Shown piece after piece: positions 33,534 through 41,360 of a stretch of DNA of 64,000 nucleotides. Positions within the stretch are counted from its first letter, which is position 1, and each line of letters starts with the position of its first letter. Source of the stretch: Georgenia muralis (lineage in GTDB: Bacteria > Actinomycetota > Actinomycetes > Actinomycetales > Actinomycetaceae); the NCBI RefSeq assembly GCF_003814705.1, contig NZ_RKRA01000001.1, positions 806,001 to 870,000 on the forward strand, written 5' to 3'. The position numbers and the translations under genes are program-made. The notes under the pieces were generated by a model. It was not told the DNA's origin and ran no database searches. It saw only the letters and a program-made list of their open reading frames with translations.

Positions 33534-33583
33534 GGGCAATCGAACATTCCGCTACCTTTCGACCGCACGGTGTTCGATTGCCC
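33534..33583. repeat. Perfect 13-bp inverted repeat in an intergenic region
   Basis: GGGCAATCGAACA (33534-33546) and TGTTCGATTGCCC (33571-33583) are exact reverse complements with a 24-bp spacer of lower GC content. It lies between the 3' end of the coiled-coil operon and the CAP gene promoter. It may be an operator pair or a hairpin. No coding content was seen in 33443-33650. Confidence 0.7.
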
Positions 33584-33606
33584 CACTCTTCCGAAAAACA
33601 CATCCC

Positions 33607-33623
33607 GACGCCCCCACGGCGTC
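33607..33623 (-). terminator. Terminator of the coiled-coil operon
   Basis: On the minus strand GACGCC, a GTGGG loop and GGCGTC form a short stem, followed within 8 nt by TTTTT. It lies about 30 bp past the stop of the DivIVA-like gene. Confidence 0.5.
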
Positions 33624-33650
33624 TCCGACCGCGGCGGCGTCCGAGCGCCC

Positions 33651-34757
33651 TCAACGATCGCTCGACCGCTCCGACTCGACGTCGGACGACTCCGCGACGA
33701 CAGGGTCACCGTCCTGCTCATCCACGCGCTCGGCGTCGGACTCCTCCGTGGCGTCGAGCTCCTCGGTGATGTCGGGCTCGGCGTCGGACTCCTCGGCGGT
33801 GTCCTCCGCGGGCGGGGCGGGCGGGGCGTCGACCACCTCGTCAAGGCGGACCGTGCCGCCGCTGAGGGTGGCGAGCATCTGCCGGACGTTCGCGAGCTGG
33901 GCGTTGATGCTGTCGCGGCGGTTCATCGCCGCGGCGAGCTCGCGCTCGGACTCGGCGCGGATCCGCTCGGCGCGGGCCTTGGCCTCGGCGACGAGCTGCT
34001 GGGCGTGCTGCTGCGCGTCCTCGAGCGCGCGGCGCGCGTTGAGGTCGGCCTCGGACCGGGCCCGCTCGGCGTCGTTGTGCACAGCGGTCGCCCGCTCCTC
34101 GAGGATCCTCACCTGCTGCTCCACCGCCGCGGCCCGCTCGGCGAAGTCCTGCTCGGCGCGCTCGCGCCGCTGGGCGAGCGTGGTCTCGAAGTCGGCAGCC
34201 GCCTGCGCGGAGTTCGCCCGCTGCCGCTCGTAGAACGCCTCGGCCTCCTCGCGCCGGGCGGTCGCGTCCTGCGCGGCCTCGTCGAGGATCTCGTCCGCGC
34301 GGCGTCGGGCCTCCTCCAGGGCGAGCGCGGCATCGGTCTCGGCGGCGCTGCGGGTCTGGGCGGCGTACCGGTCGGCCTCGGCCCGCAGGACCGCGGCGGC
34401 CTCCTCGGCGTCACCGCGGAACGCGTCCGCGTCGAGCTTGGCGCCGGCGCGCAGGGCGTTGGCCTCGTCGTCGGCGAGCTGGAGGATCTGGCCGACCCGC
34501 CTGCCGAGAGCCGTGAACACCGGCTCCTCGGCGGGCTGGGCCGCACGCTCCGCGGCCGCCTGCTCCACGGCGACGAGGCGGCGCTCGAGGTCCGCCGCCC
34601 GGCGAGCCATCTGGTCGCTGCGCTGCTGCGCCTCGTCGGCGCGCTGCTGCTCGGCGCGGAGCTGCTCGTGCAGCTCGCCCAGGTGGCGGTCCACCTCGCC
34701 GGCTTCGTAGCCACGCAGCACGGTGCGGAAGGCGGGGGTGGAAGAGGTGCTGCTCAT
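33651..34757 (-). CDS. DivIVA-domain coiled-coil protein
   Basis: The 368-residue protein begins with a DivIVA-like segment (FRTVLRGYEAGEVDRHLGELHEQL, residues 10-33) that in this family senses curved membrane and recruits polar growth machinery. Then come about 270 residues of Ala/Glu/Arg-rich coiled coil and an acidic tail (TEESDAERVDEQDGD). It resembles the polar or cytoskeletal coiled-coil proteins of actinobacteria (Wag31/Scy-like), and is not the main Wag31 since it lacks its usual division-cluster context. It overlaps the upstream coiled-coil gene by 4 nt. Confidence 0.8.
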   Translation of the reverse strand: MSSTSSTPAFRTVLRGYEAGEVDRHLGELHEQLRAEQQRADEAQQRSDQMARRAADLERRLVAVEQAAAERAAQPAEEPVFTALGRRVGQILQLADDEANALRAGAKLDADAFRGDAEEAAAVLRAEADRYAAQTRSAAETDAALALEEARRRADEILDEAAQDATARREEAEAFYERQRANSAQAAADFETTLAQRRERAEQDFAERAAAVEQQVRILEERATAVHNDAERARSEADLNARRALEDAQQHAQQLVAEAKARAERIRAESERELAAAMNRRDSINAQLANVRQMLATLSGGTVRLDEVVDAPPAPPAEDTAEESDAEPDITEELDATEESDAERVDEQDGDPVVAESSDVESERSSDR

Positions 34758-36442
34758 GCGTCTGGCTCTCTCTCGTGGTGGGCAGGATCGTGCGGCTGGG
34801 TGGGGACGGCTCGGTCGGGGACGGCGAGGGCGTCGATGACGCCGGAGAGCTGGCCGAGCTCGGCCGTGATGCGGTCACGACGGCGCGTGAGGAGGTCGAC
34901 CTCGGCGCGGGCGTCCGCGAGCAGGCGCGCGGCCCTGGTCCGCACGTCGTCCGCCTCTTCGCGGGCGTCGGCGAGGAGCCGGGCGGCCTCCGACCGGGCC
35001 TCCTGGCGACGCTCCTGCGCCTCGCGCTGCGCGGCGCCGGTCTGCTCGGCGGCCTGCTCGCGCAGCACCCGGGCGCCGGCCTCGGCCTGGGTGAGCCGGC
35101 GCTCGGCACGGTCGAGCATCGCCGTGGCGCGGCCCTCCGCCTCGGCGCGGACCTGCTCCGCCTGCCGCTGCGCCTCGGCGAGGTCCGCGGCCGCCCGGTC
35201 GCGGGCGACGCGCACGACCTCCTCGGCCTCCGTCCGGAGGGCCGCGGCGTCGGCGTCGGCCGCGGCCAGGCGGTCGTTCACGGTGACGGTGCTGCGGGCC
35301 AGGACCTCCTCGAGACGCTCGCGGACCTCGCGGACCGCGGCGGCGCCGTCGGCGTGCGCACGGGCGCGGGTGCGCTCGGCCTCGGCCTCGGCCGCGGCGA
35401 GGAGGCCGTCGACCGTGCGCCGGGCCCACGCCGTCTGCTCCTGCGCCTCGGCGATCTCGCGCTGGGCGTCCGCGGTGGCGTCCTCGCGGGTGCGCCGGGC
35501 GTCGTCGCGCGCGCCCTCCCGCTCGGTCTGCGCGTCGAGCCGGGCCCGCTCCAGCTCACCGGCCGCCTCGGCGCCGAGCTCGGCGGCCGTCGTCCGCGCG
35601 GCGGCGAGGACCTGCTCGGCCTCGTCGCGGGCCTCGCCGAGGATCCGCGCCGCCTCGTGCGACGCGTCGGCGAGGACCTGCTGCTCCTTGGCCTCGAGGG
35701 CCGCGGTCCGGGACGCGACGGCGGCCTCGGCGTCGTCGAGCATCCGCCGGCTCCGGGCGGCGGCATCGTCGACGAGCCGTTCCGCGCGTTCCTGGCTCCC
35801 GGCGACCACCCGCCCGGCCGCCGCACGGATCTCGGTCGCGGCCACCTCGGCCTGGGCGAGGATCTCGTCGCGGGAGCGCGAGGCGGTCGCGAGCACCAGG
35901 GCGGCCTGCTCCCCCGCGTCCCGGATGACGTCGGCCGACTCCTCCTGCGCCGCTTCGAGCTGCTGCTCGGCCGCGCGGTGGAGGCGCTCAGCCTCGGCTC
36001 GCAGGCTCTCGGCCTCCTCGCGAAGCCTGGCGGCCTCGGCGCGGACGGCCTCGGCGCTGCGCTCGGCGAGGGTGAGGAGGTTGACCGCTTCGTCGGCCGG
36101 CGTGGGCGGTGGTGGCAGGAGGACGGTGGTCGGCTGAGCCGACGTGGCGTGCGAGGTCCGCTCCTCGACGCCCTCGGCCGGCGGCGACGGTTCCTCGACC
36201 AGGTCGACCGGCGGCGCCTTCTCGTCCGGCTCGGCGGGCGGGCGACCGGTTGGCACGGTGGGGGCGTCGTCGTCGACCGGCTCCTCGAGACGATCCTCGA
36301 CGGCGTCCTCGACCGGCGCAGGCGGGGCGGCGTTCCGCCCGTGCACGAGGGTCCGCCACACCGGGCGGACGGGCGGCGGTGTCTCGGCAGGCATCCACGG
36401 GGGACGAGCGGGCACCGGCCGGGGTGCCTGGCTCGGGGTCAT
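34754..36442 (-). CDS. Long alanine-rich coiled-coil protein (cytoskeletal, Scy/FilP-like)
   Basis: The 562-residue protein has a proline-rich N-terminus (VPARPPWMPAETPPPVRPVW), an acidic linker, then nearly 400 residues of heptad-like Ala/Glu/Arg/Asp sequence (for example RAEAARLREEAESLRAEAER), with no membrane segment. Such proteins form filaments or scaffolds at growing poles in actinobacteria. The ATG at 36442 is chosen over an upstream reading because the upstream part is unlike protein; its ribosome site is weak. Coupling by ATGA overlap to the DivIVA-domain gene suggests they work as a pair. Confidence 0.72.
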   Translation of the reverse strand: MTPSQAPRPVPARPPWMPAETPPPVRPVWRTLVHGRNAAPPAPVEDAVEDRLEEPVDDDAPTVPTGRPPAEPDEKAPPVDLVEEPSPPAEGVEERTSHATSAQPTTVLLPPPPTPADEAVNLLTLAERSAEAVRAEAARLREEAESLRAEAERLHRAAEQQLEAAQEESADVIRDAGEQAALVLATASRSRDEILAQAEVAATEIRAAAGRVVAGSQERAERLVDDAAARSRRMLDDAEAAVASRTAALEAKEQQVLADASHEAARILGEARDEAEQVLAAARTTAAELGAEAAGELERARLDAQTEREGARDDARRTREDATADAQREIAEAQEQTAWARRTVDGLLAAAEAEAERTRARAHADGAAAVREVRERLEEVLARSTVTVNDRLAAADADAAALRTEAEEVVRVARDRAAADLAEAQRQAEQVRAEAEGRATAMLDRAERRLTQAEAGARVLREQAAEQTGAAQREAQERRQEARSEAARLLADAREEADDVRTRAARLLADARAEVDLLTRRRDRITAELGQLSGVIDALAVPDRAVPTQPHDPAHHEREPDA

Positions 36443-36623
36443 GGGTCCAACCGGTCCTGTCGATCTGGCGGCGGCTCGGCCCTGCGCTGCCGCCGCGCGA
36501 CTGCTGCGTCTTGGGTGGGTGAGGTGACGGGGTCGCGCCTCATCCGGAACGTTACACGTGCCCTGGCGCTGCCCCGGGCCGGGAGAGATCCTCCGCCGAG
36601 CACGCTGGGACACCCGCCGAGCA

Positions 36624-36661
36624 CGAGGATGCCCGGACGAGTTGTCGTCCGGGCATCCTCG
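36624..36661. terminator. Terminator of the secreted-protein gene
   Basis: CGAGGATGCCCGGACGA, a GTTG loop and its exact reverse complement form a perfect 17-bp stem, 28 bp past the stop of the gene at 36690-37247. It also separates it from the coiled-coil operon promoter. Confidence 0.85.
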
Positions 36662-36689
36662 TCGGCTCTGCGAGCCGGGTTCGCCGTCC

Positions 36690-37247
36690 TTACAGGCCGA
36701 GGCCGGTGAGGAGGCGGTTGAGCAGGGCGGTGATGCCGGTGAGCGGGCCGCCGCCGTCGAGCAGACCGGTCACGGCGCACAGCAGGTTGCCGACCAGCTT
36801 GCCCGGGCCCCGGTCGGCCGAGAGGTCCAGGACGATGGGGTCGAGCTCGACGATCAGACCCAGGACGTCAAGGTCGAGGGGGCCGAGGTCCAGGTTGAGG
36901 ATCTGGCAGTCACCACGTCCGCCCGAGCCGTCGCCGGTGGCGAAGAGGTCGTCCACCGTCGTGGTGAAGGTGTCGGACTCACCAGTCACAGTGTCCGTGA
37001 TGCTTCCGGTGACCATGAGGACGCCGTCGTCGACGAACGCGGTGAGGTCGGTGATCTCACCGGTGAAGGCGTTACCGAGCTGGTCGGTACCGGTGACCTC
37101 AAGGGGGCCCTCGAGGACCTGGTGGGCGCTGGCGGAGACCGCCGACGGAGCGACAGCGGCGGGCGCAGCGGTGGCCGGGCCGGCGCCGACGGCGACACCC
37201 AGGCAGGCGGCGGTAGCCGCACCGAGGATCTTGGTTCTGACGTTCAT
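36690..37247 (-). CDS. Secreted protein of unknown function with Leu/Asp/Gly-rich C-terminus
   Basis: The 185-residue protein has a clear signal peptide (residues 1-28, cleavage near ATA-AP) and a beta-rich middle (LEGPLEVTGTDQLGNAFTGE). The C-terminus, NLDLGPLDLDVLGLIVELDP and GKLVGNLLCAVTGLLDGGGP, has two cysteines that may pair. This pattern is widespread in secreted actinobacterial proteins without known role. GGGAG precedes the ATG by 7-8 nt. Confidence 0.75.
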   Translation of the reverse strand: MNVRTKILGAATAACLGVAVGAGPATAAPAAVAPSAVSASAHQVLEGPLEVTGTDQLGNAFTGEITDLTAFVDDGVLMVTGSITDTVTGESDTFTTTVDDLFATGDGSGGRGDCQILNLDLGPLDLDVLGLIVELDPIVLDLSADRGPGKLVGNLLCAVTGLLDGGGPLTGITALLNRLLTGLGL

Positions 37248-37341
37248 CACGTTGCTCCCTTGCATCAGCGCGACGGGTGAGTCGCTATACCATGCATCTG
37301 GCTTGGCGATCCCCCAATTGGTGAACCAGACCACAACCGTA

Positions 37342-37354
37342 ATCACATTGTGAT
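37342..37354. promoter_or_regulatory. Palindrome in the secreted-protein promoter region
   Basis: ATCACATTGTGAT is a perfect 13-nt palindrome about 95 bp upstream of the secreted-protein start. The orientation TCACA-TGTGA is the reverse of a CRP half-site pair. Its binder is unknown. Nothing else is evident in 37355-37515. Confidence 0.3.
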
Positions 37355-37515
37355 GCCGCGCAACCTGGGGGCTTCAACTGCGCTCTGACGTGGGAGTTGA
37401 CCGCTTCGACCGGTTCGGATGGAGCCATTGCACAGGACCAGGGCTGTCTGCGCCTCCTGATAGATCGACGCGTGGAGGACGGGAGCGGAGCCAGTGTCGG
37501 TTGCCGGGCGCGCGA

Positions 37516-38586
37516 TCAGGCGAAGGTGACCAGCACCTTTCCGGCCGGGTTGTCGCCCGCCGCCATCGCGGCAAAGGCGGCCGGGCCGTCCTCCGCGCGG
37601 ACGGTCCGGGACACGAGCGCCCGGAGGAGCTCGGGGTGGTCCTGGGCCCACCGCGCCGTCTCGGCGAACTCGGCCGCCGAGTAGCAGAACGTCCCGACGA
37701 TCGTGCGCTCGAAGGTGGAGACGGCGAACGCGTCGAGCTCCACCCGGGGGGCCGCCATCCCCACGAGGACGCAGACCCCACCCGCCGTGGTCGCGGCGAG
37801 CGCCGTACCGAGCGTGGCGGAGCTGCCGACGGCGTCGATGACGACGCTCGCGCCCAGGCCGCCGGTGCGCTCGATGACCTCGACGGCAACGTCCACCGCG
37901 CCAGGGTCGAGCACGTCCACGCCGAGCCGGCCCAGCAGCTCACGCCGCTCAGGAGCCGGCTCGCTGACCGTCACGGAGGCAGCCCTGAGTCGCGCGCACG
38001 CCAGCGCCGCGGCCTGCCCGATGGGCCCGCCGCCGAGGACGAGGACGTCGTCACCGGCCCCGACTCCCCCGCGCACCGCCGCGTGGTAGCCCACGGCGAG
38101 CGGCTCGACGAGCGCGCCGTGCAGCGTCTCCCCACCGAACGGCACGAGGTTGGCCACCGAGACGACGAAGTAGTCGGCGAACGCCGCGGAGATGGCCGGG
38201 TCCACCCCGACGACGCGGCGGTCGGCGCAGATGTACGACATCCCGCGGGCGCACCGTTCGCACCCTCCGCAGGAGAGGGTCGGGTTGAGGACCACCACGT
38301 CTCCCTCGGCCAGGGGCACGGGGGACTGCTCGATCCCCGCACCGGGCCGTCCGGCGTCACCGAGCGTCACAACCGTGCCGACCGTCTCGTGGCCCATGAC
38401 CTGCCCCGGCACCCGCCGACCGTTCTCGCCGGTGTACCCGTGGAGGTCGGAGCCGCAGATGCCGGTGGCGAGGACCCGTACGAGAGCCTCGCCGGGGCCT
38501 GGTGCGGGACGTGGCCGCTCCACGAGGACGAGGTCGCCGAAGTCCTCCAGGACCAGGGCGCGCATGGTGGTGTCCGTCGTCGTCAT
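37516..38586 (-). CDS. Zinc-dependent alcohol/sugar-acid dehydrogenase (MDR family)
   Basis: The 356-residue enzyme has catalytic zinc residues in TGICGSDLHGY and GHETVG, a structural zinc site with four cysteines (SCGGCERCARGMSYIC), and the NAD site VLVLGGGPIGQAAA. In this cluster it could oxidise the sugar, or the 2-keto-3-deoxy acid ahead of the FAH-family hydrolase. It has its own promoter with a copy of the 19-bp IclR-type motif 8 bp upstream of the ATG. Confidence 0.85.
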   Translation of the reverse strand: MTTTDTTMRALVLEDFGDLVLVERPRPAPGPGEALVRVLATGICGSDLHGYTGENGRRVPGQVMGHETVGTVVTLGDAGRPGAGIEQSPVPLAEGDVVVLNPTLSCGGCERCARGMSYICADRRVVGVDPAISAAFADYFVVSVANLVPFGGETLHGALVEPLAVGYHAAVRGGVGAGDDVLVLGGGPIGQAAALACARLRAASVTVSEPAPERRELLGRLGVDVLDPGAVDVAVEVIERTGGLGASVVIDAVGSSATLGTALAATTAGGVCVLVGMAAPRVELDAFAVSTFERTIVGTFCYSAAEFAETARWAQDHPELLRALVSRTVRAEDGPAAFAAMAAGDNPAGKVLVTFA

Positions 38587-38593
38587 CGACGTT

Positions 38594-38612
38594 CCGTTCT
38601 ATCCATGGAACA
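38594..38612. promoter_or_regulatory. IclR-type operator upstream of the alcohol dehydrogenase gene
   Basis: CCGTTCT-N5-TGGAACA occurs here and, with identical arms, at 40554-40572 before iclR. It overlaps the expected transcription start of the dehydrogenase gene. A third TTGGAACG half-site lies near 38625. Confidence 0.55.
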
Positions 38613-38711
38613 CGTATTTCTCACTTGGAACGAGAGTAGGCGAGGGAGGCAGACCGAGCAAGGACGGGACGCGACAATCACGTGCAAGGGCCGCTCCGGT
38701 GCGCACCCGCG

Positions 38712-39557
38712 TCAGGCCTGCGCGAGCACCTGACGCTGCGTACCGATGCCCTCGATGGCGAGCTCGACGACGTCGCCGGCGCGCAGGTAGGGGAACCGCC
38801 CCGAGATCGCGACCCCCTGCGGGGTCCCGGTGTTGATGACGTCACCCGGCTCCAGCACCGCTACCTGACTGAGGTGCCACACGAGGTAGGGCACCGAGAA
38901 GATGAGGTCCGCCGTCGTCGAGTCCTGACGGGGCTCGCCGTTGACGGACGAGGTCAGCCGGACGTCGGAGACGTCGAGCTCGTCGGCCGGGACGAGCGCC
39001 GGCCCGAGGGGGTTGAAGGTCTCGGCGCACTTGCCCTTGGACCACTGACCCCCGGAGATCTCCAGCTGGAAGGCACGTTCGGAGACGTCGTTGGAGATGG
39101 TGTAGCCGGCGATGTGGGCGGCAGCCTCCTCCGGCGAGTGGAGGTAGCGCGCGCGGCGGCCGATGACGACGGCGAGCTCGACCTCCCAGTCGGTCTTCTC
39201 CGACCCGCGCGGCACGAGCACCTCGTCGTAGGGGCCCACCACCGTATTGGGGGTCTTGAAGAACAGCACCGGGACCTCCGGGGGCGTCGCCCCGGACTCG
39301 GCGGCGTGCGCGGCGTAGTTCATGCCGATGCACCACACCGCCTGCGGGCGCGCCACCGGGGCACCCACGCGCTCGCCGGCGACGTCGGTGCGTGGGAGCG
39401 ACCCGGCGGCCAGCGCCGTACGGGTACGAGCGATGCCGTCGGCGGCCAGGAAGGCGCCGTCGACGTCGTCCGTCAGGGGCCGGAGGTCGTAGGTGACGCC
39501 GTCGTGCTCGACGACCGGTCGCTCGGCGCCGAACGCGCCGACTCGCATGAGCTTCAT
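38712..39557 (-). CDS. Fumarylacetoacetate hydrolase family protein (probable diketo-deoxy-sugar-acid hydrolase)
   Basis: The 281-residue protein matches the FAH superfamily: VWCIGMNYAAHAAES, VLFFKTPNTVVGPYD, and the metal-binding EVELAVVIGR with DVSERAFQLE. Members of this branch split 2,4-diketo-3-deoxy acids of L-rhamnose or L-fucose into pyruvate plus L-lactate. With the adjacent lactonase and RhamD-like dehydratase that is the best reading here, though ureidoglycolate- or acylpyruvate-type activity cannot be excluded. It follows the lactonase gene by 41 bp. Confidence 0.82.
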   Translation of the reverse strand: MKLMRVGAFGAERPVVEHDGVTYDLRPLTDDVDGAFLAADGIARTRTALAAGSLPRTDVAGERVGAPVARPQAVWCIGMNYAAHAAESGATPPEVPVLFFKTPNTVVGPYDEVLVPRGSEKTDWEVELAVVIGRRARYLHSPEEAAAHIAGYTISNDVSERAFQLEISGGQWSKGKCAETFNPLGPALVPADELDVSDVRLTSSVNGEPRQDSTTADLIFSVPYLVWHLSQVAVLEPGDVINTGTPQGVAISGRFPYLRAGDVVELAIEGIGTQRQVLAQA

Positions 39558-39598
39558 GGTTCTCCAGGGTCGGGGGCGCCGGTGGGCGCCCGGTGTGC

Positions 39599-40510
39599 TC
39601 AGCCGTTGTCGGGCCGGGCAGGGATGATCGGACGGCGGGCCGGCTCGACGAGCCGCAGAGCGGTGCCACCGAGGACGTCGGCGTCGCCGCCGGTGAGCTC
39701 GCGGACGAGCTCGAGCGACTGCCGGTAGGTCACGTGCGGACGCGAGACGGGAAAGTCCGAGCCCCAGAGCAGGCGGTGCGTCCCGAACGCCGCGAGCAGC
39801 GCATGCAGCACCGCATGGGTCTCGGGGTAGGGGTAGGCCCAGGGCCGGTCGGCGAGGTAGTGGAACCCCGAGACCTTGACCGCCACGCCCGGAACGGCCG
39901 CGAGATCGGTGAGAGCGACGAGGTCACGCTCGTACGTCGGTGAGCCCGGGACGACGTGACCCTGGTGGTGGAGCAGGACGACGAGGCCGGGAACGGCCCG
40001 CAGCGCCCGGCCCAGCGCCGCGAACCACGCCGGCCGGGCGTGCAGGCTCAGCGGCACGCCGGCGGCCGCGGCCCGGGCGAGGAAGGCCCGGCCCTCCGGC
40101 TCCTCGAACCAGCCGTCGACCTCGTCGGCGAGGTAGTGGCTCACACCCGAGGCCCCCGTCTCGGCGAGGACGCGCTCGAGCCGGTCGGCCGCCCCGGGGC
40201 GGTGGTAGGTGCCGGACCAGCGCGAGTCGACGTCGACCAGGGCCGTGAGCCGGTCCGGGTGGGCGGCGACGGCACGGGCGACGTCGGCGTTGTTCGCCGG
40301 GTTGGCCGTGCGCGGGTCCTCCCCGCCGATCGCGGCGCAGACGACGAGGGCACGCTCGACCCCGGCGGCGTCCATCTCGTGCAGCAGCGCTGCGGCGCTG
40401 CCGCGGGTGGCGGGGTCGGGGACCGCGGCGTCGTAGGGCCAGCGGTCCCACGCGTGGACGTGGGCGTCGACGATCACGGGGGCCTCCTCCCGGCCGGGCA
40501 CGGTGGACAT
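39599..40510 (-). CDS. Amidohydrolase-2 family lactonase (L-fucono/L-rhamnono-lactonase type)
   Basis: The 303-residue TIM-barrel hydrolase has the metal motif VDAHVHAWD at the N-terminus, a conserved His in LLHHQGH, and LLWGSDFPVSRP with the catalytic Asp near the C-terminus. It resembles lactonases that open sugar-1,5-lactones in deoxysugar breakdown. It is first in the leftward lactonase-FAH operon and shares the 64-bp spacer and IclR motif at 40554-40572 with the divergent iclR gene. Confidence 0.8.
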   Translation of the reverse strand: MSTVPGREEAPVIVDAHVHAWDRWPYDAAVPDPATRGSAAALLHEMDAAGVERALVVCAAIGGEDPRTANPANNADVARAVAAHPDRLTALVDVDSRWSGTYHRPGAADRLERVLAETGASGVSHYLADEVDGWFEEPEGRAFLARAAAAGVPLSLHARPAWFAALGRALRAVPGLVVLLHHQGHVVPGSPTYERDLVALTDLAAVPGVAVKVSGFHYLADRPWAYPYPETHAVLHALLAAFGTHRLLWGSDFPVSRPHVTYRQSLELVRELTGGDADVLGGTALRLVEPARRPIIPARPDNG

Positions 40511-40553
40511 CTCCCGGGGGACGCTAGTAGGTTCCGTTCAAAACCCGCAACCT

Positions 40554-40572
40554 CCGTTCTGCGTTTGGAACA
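40554..40572. promoter_or_regulatory. IclR-type operator between lactonase and iclR
   Basis: CCGTTCT-N5-TGGAACA ends 2 bp before the iclR ATG; a GTTCCGTTC half-copy lies at 40531-40539. The position suggests autoregulation and control of the divergent operon. Confidence 0.55.
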
Positions 40573-40574
40573 GC

Positions 40575-41360
40575 ATGTCCGACGAGTCGTCCCCGCGCTT
40601 CGCCGCGCCCGCGGCGGTGCGCGCGCTGCGCGTCCTCGAGCTCCTCGCCGACGCGGGCGAGTCGCTCACCCTGACCGAGGTGGCCGCCCGGCTCGGCCTG
40701 CCCAAGTCGAGCGTGCACCACGTCATCTCGGCGCTCGTCGAGCTGGGCTGGGTCGAGCGCGACCCGCAGACCCTGCGCCTGACGCTCGGGCTGCGCGCCT
40801 GGGAGGTGGGCCAGGCGTACGACCTCGCCCAGACCCTGAGCCAGCGGGCTCGGCCCTTCATGGACCGGGTGCGCGACGAGATCGGTGAGACCGTGCGCCT
40901 GGCCGTGCGCTCGGGCAGCGACCAGGTGTGCATCGCCAAGGCCCTCGGCCCGCACACGCTCGTCTTCGACCAGCGGGTCGGCGCGCGACTGCCCTGCCAC
41001 GCCACGGGCCTGGGCAAGGCGCTGCTGACCGGCCTGCCCGACGACGCCGTCGAGGCCCTCTACCCCGACGGCCTCGAGCGGTTCACCGAGACGACCCTGC
41101 CCGACGTCCCGACCCTCGAGCAGCACCTGTCCGAGGCCCGCGAGCGCGGCTACGCCGAGGACGACGGGGAGTACATCCTCGGGATCCGGTGCGTGGCGGT
41201 GCCGGTGCGCTCACGTCTCGGCGAGGTGGTGGCGGCCCTGTCGGTCTCGGGACCCTCCCGGCGCTTCGACGACGCCCACATCGCCGAGTGCCGCGCAGCC
41301 CTGCAGAACGCCGCCGCGGCGCTCGGCGCCCGACTCGGTGAGGAGACCGAGCTGTCGTGA
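40575..41360 (+). CDS. IclR-family transcriptional regulator
   Basis: The 261-residue protein has an N-terminal winged helix (SLTLTEVAARLGLPKSSVHH, about residues 33-52) and a C-terminal IclR effector domain (RVGARLPCHATGLGKALLTG, YAEDDGEYILGIRCVAVPV). It presumably senses a sugar-acid intermediate. The ATG at 40575 begins a normal-length IclR; no ribosome site is visible, so the message may be leaderless or nearly so. It is followed with a GTGA overlap by the 852-residue protein gene, making it the head of a four-gene rightward operon. Confidence 0.87.
   Translation: MSDESSPRFAAPAAVRALRVLELLADAGESLTLTEVAARLGLPKSSVHHVISALVELGWVERDPQTLRLTLGLRAWEVGQAYDLAQTLSQRARPFMDRVRDEIGETVRLAVRSGSDQVCIAKALGPHTLVFDQRVGARLPCHATGLGKALLTGLPDDAVEALYPDGLERFTETTLPDVPTLEQHLSEARERGYAEDDGEYILGIRCVAVPVRSRLGEVVAALSVSGPSRRFDDAHIAECRAALQNAAAALGARLGEETELS

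Noticed and set aside
33489-36709. Very long plus-strand frames opposite the coiled-coil genes
   Set aside because: Regular heptad-coding DNA at high GC leaves all frames open; these proteins are Arg/Ala/Ser or Leu/Gly repeats without any start context.
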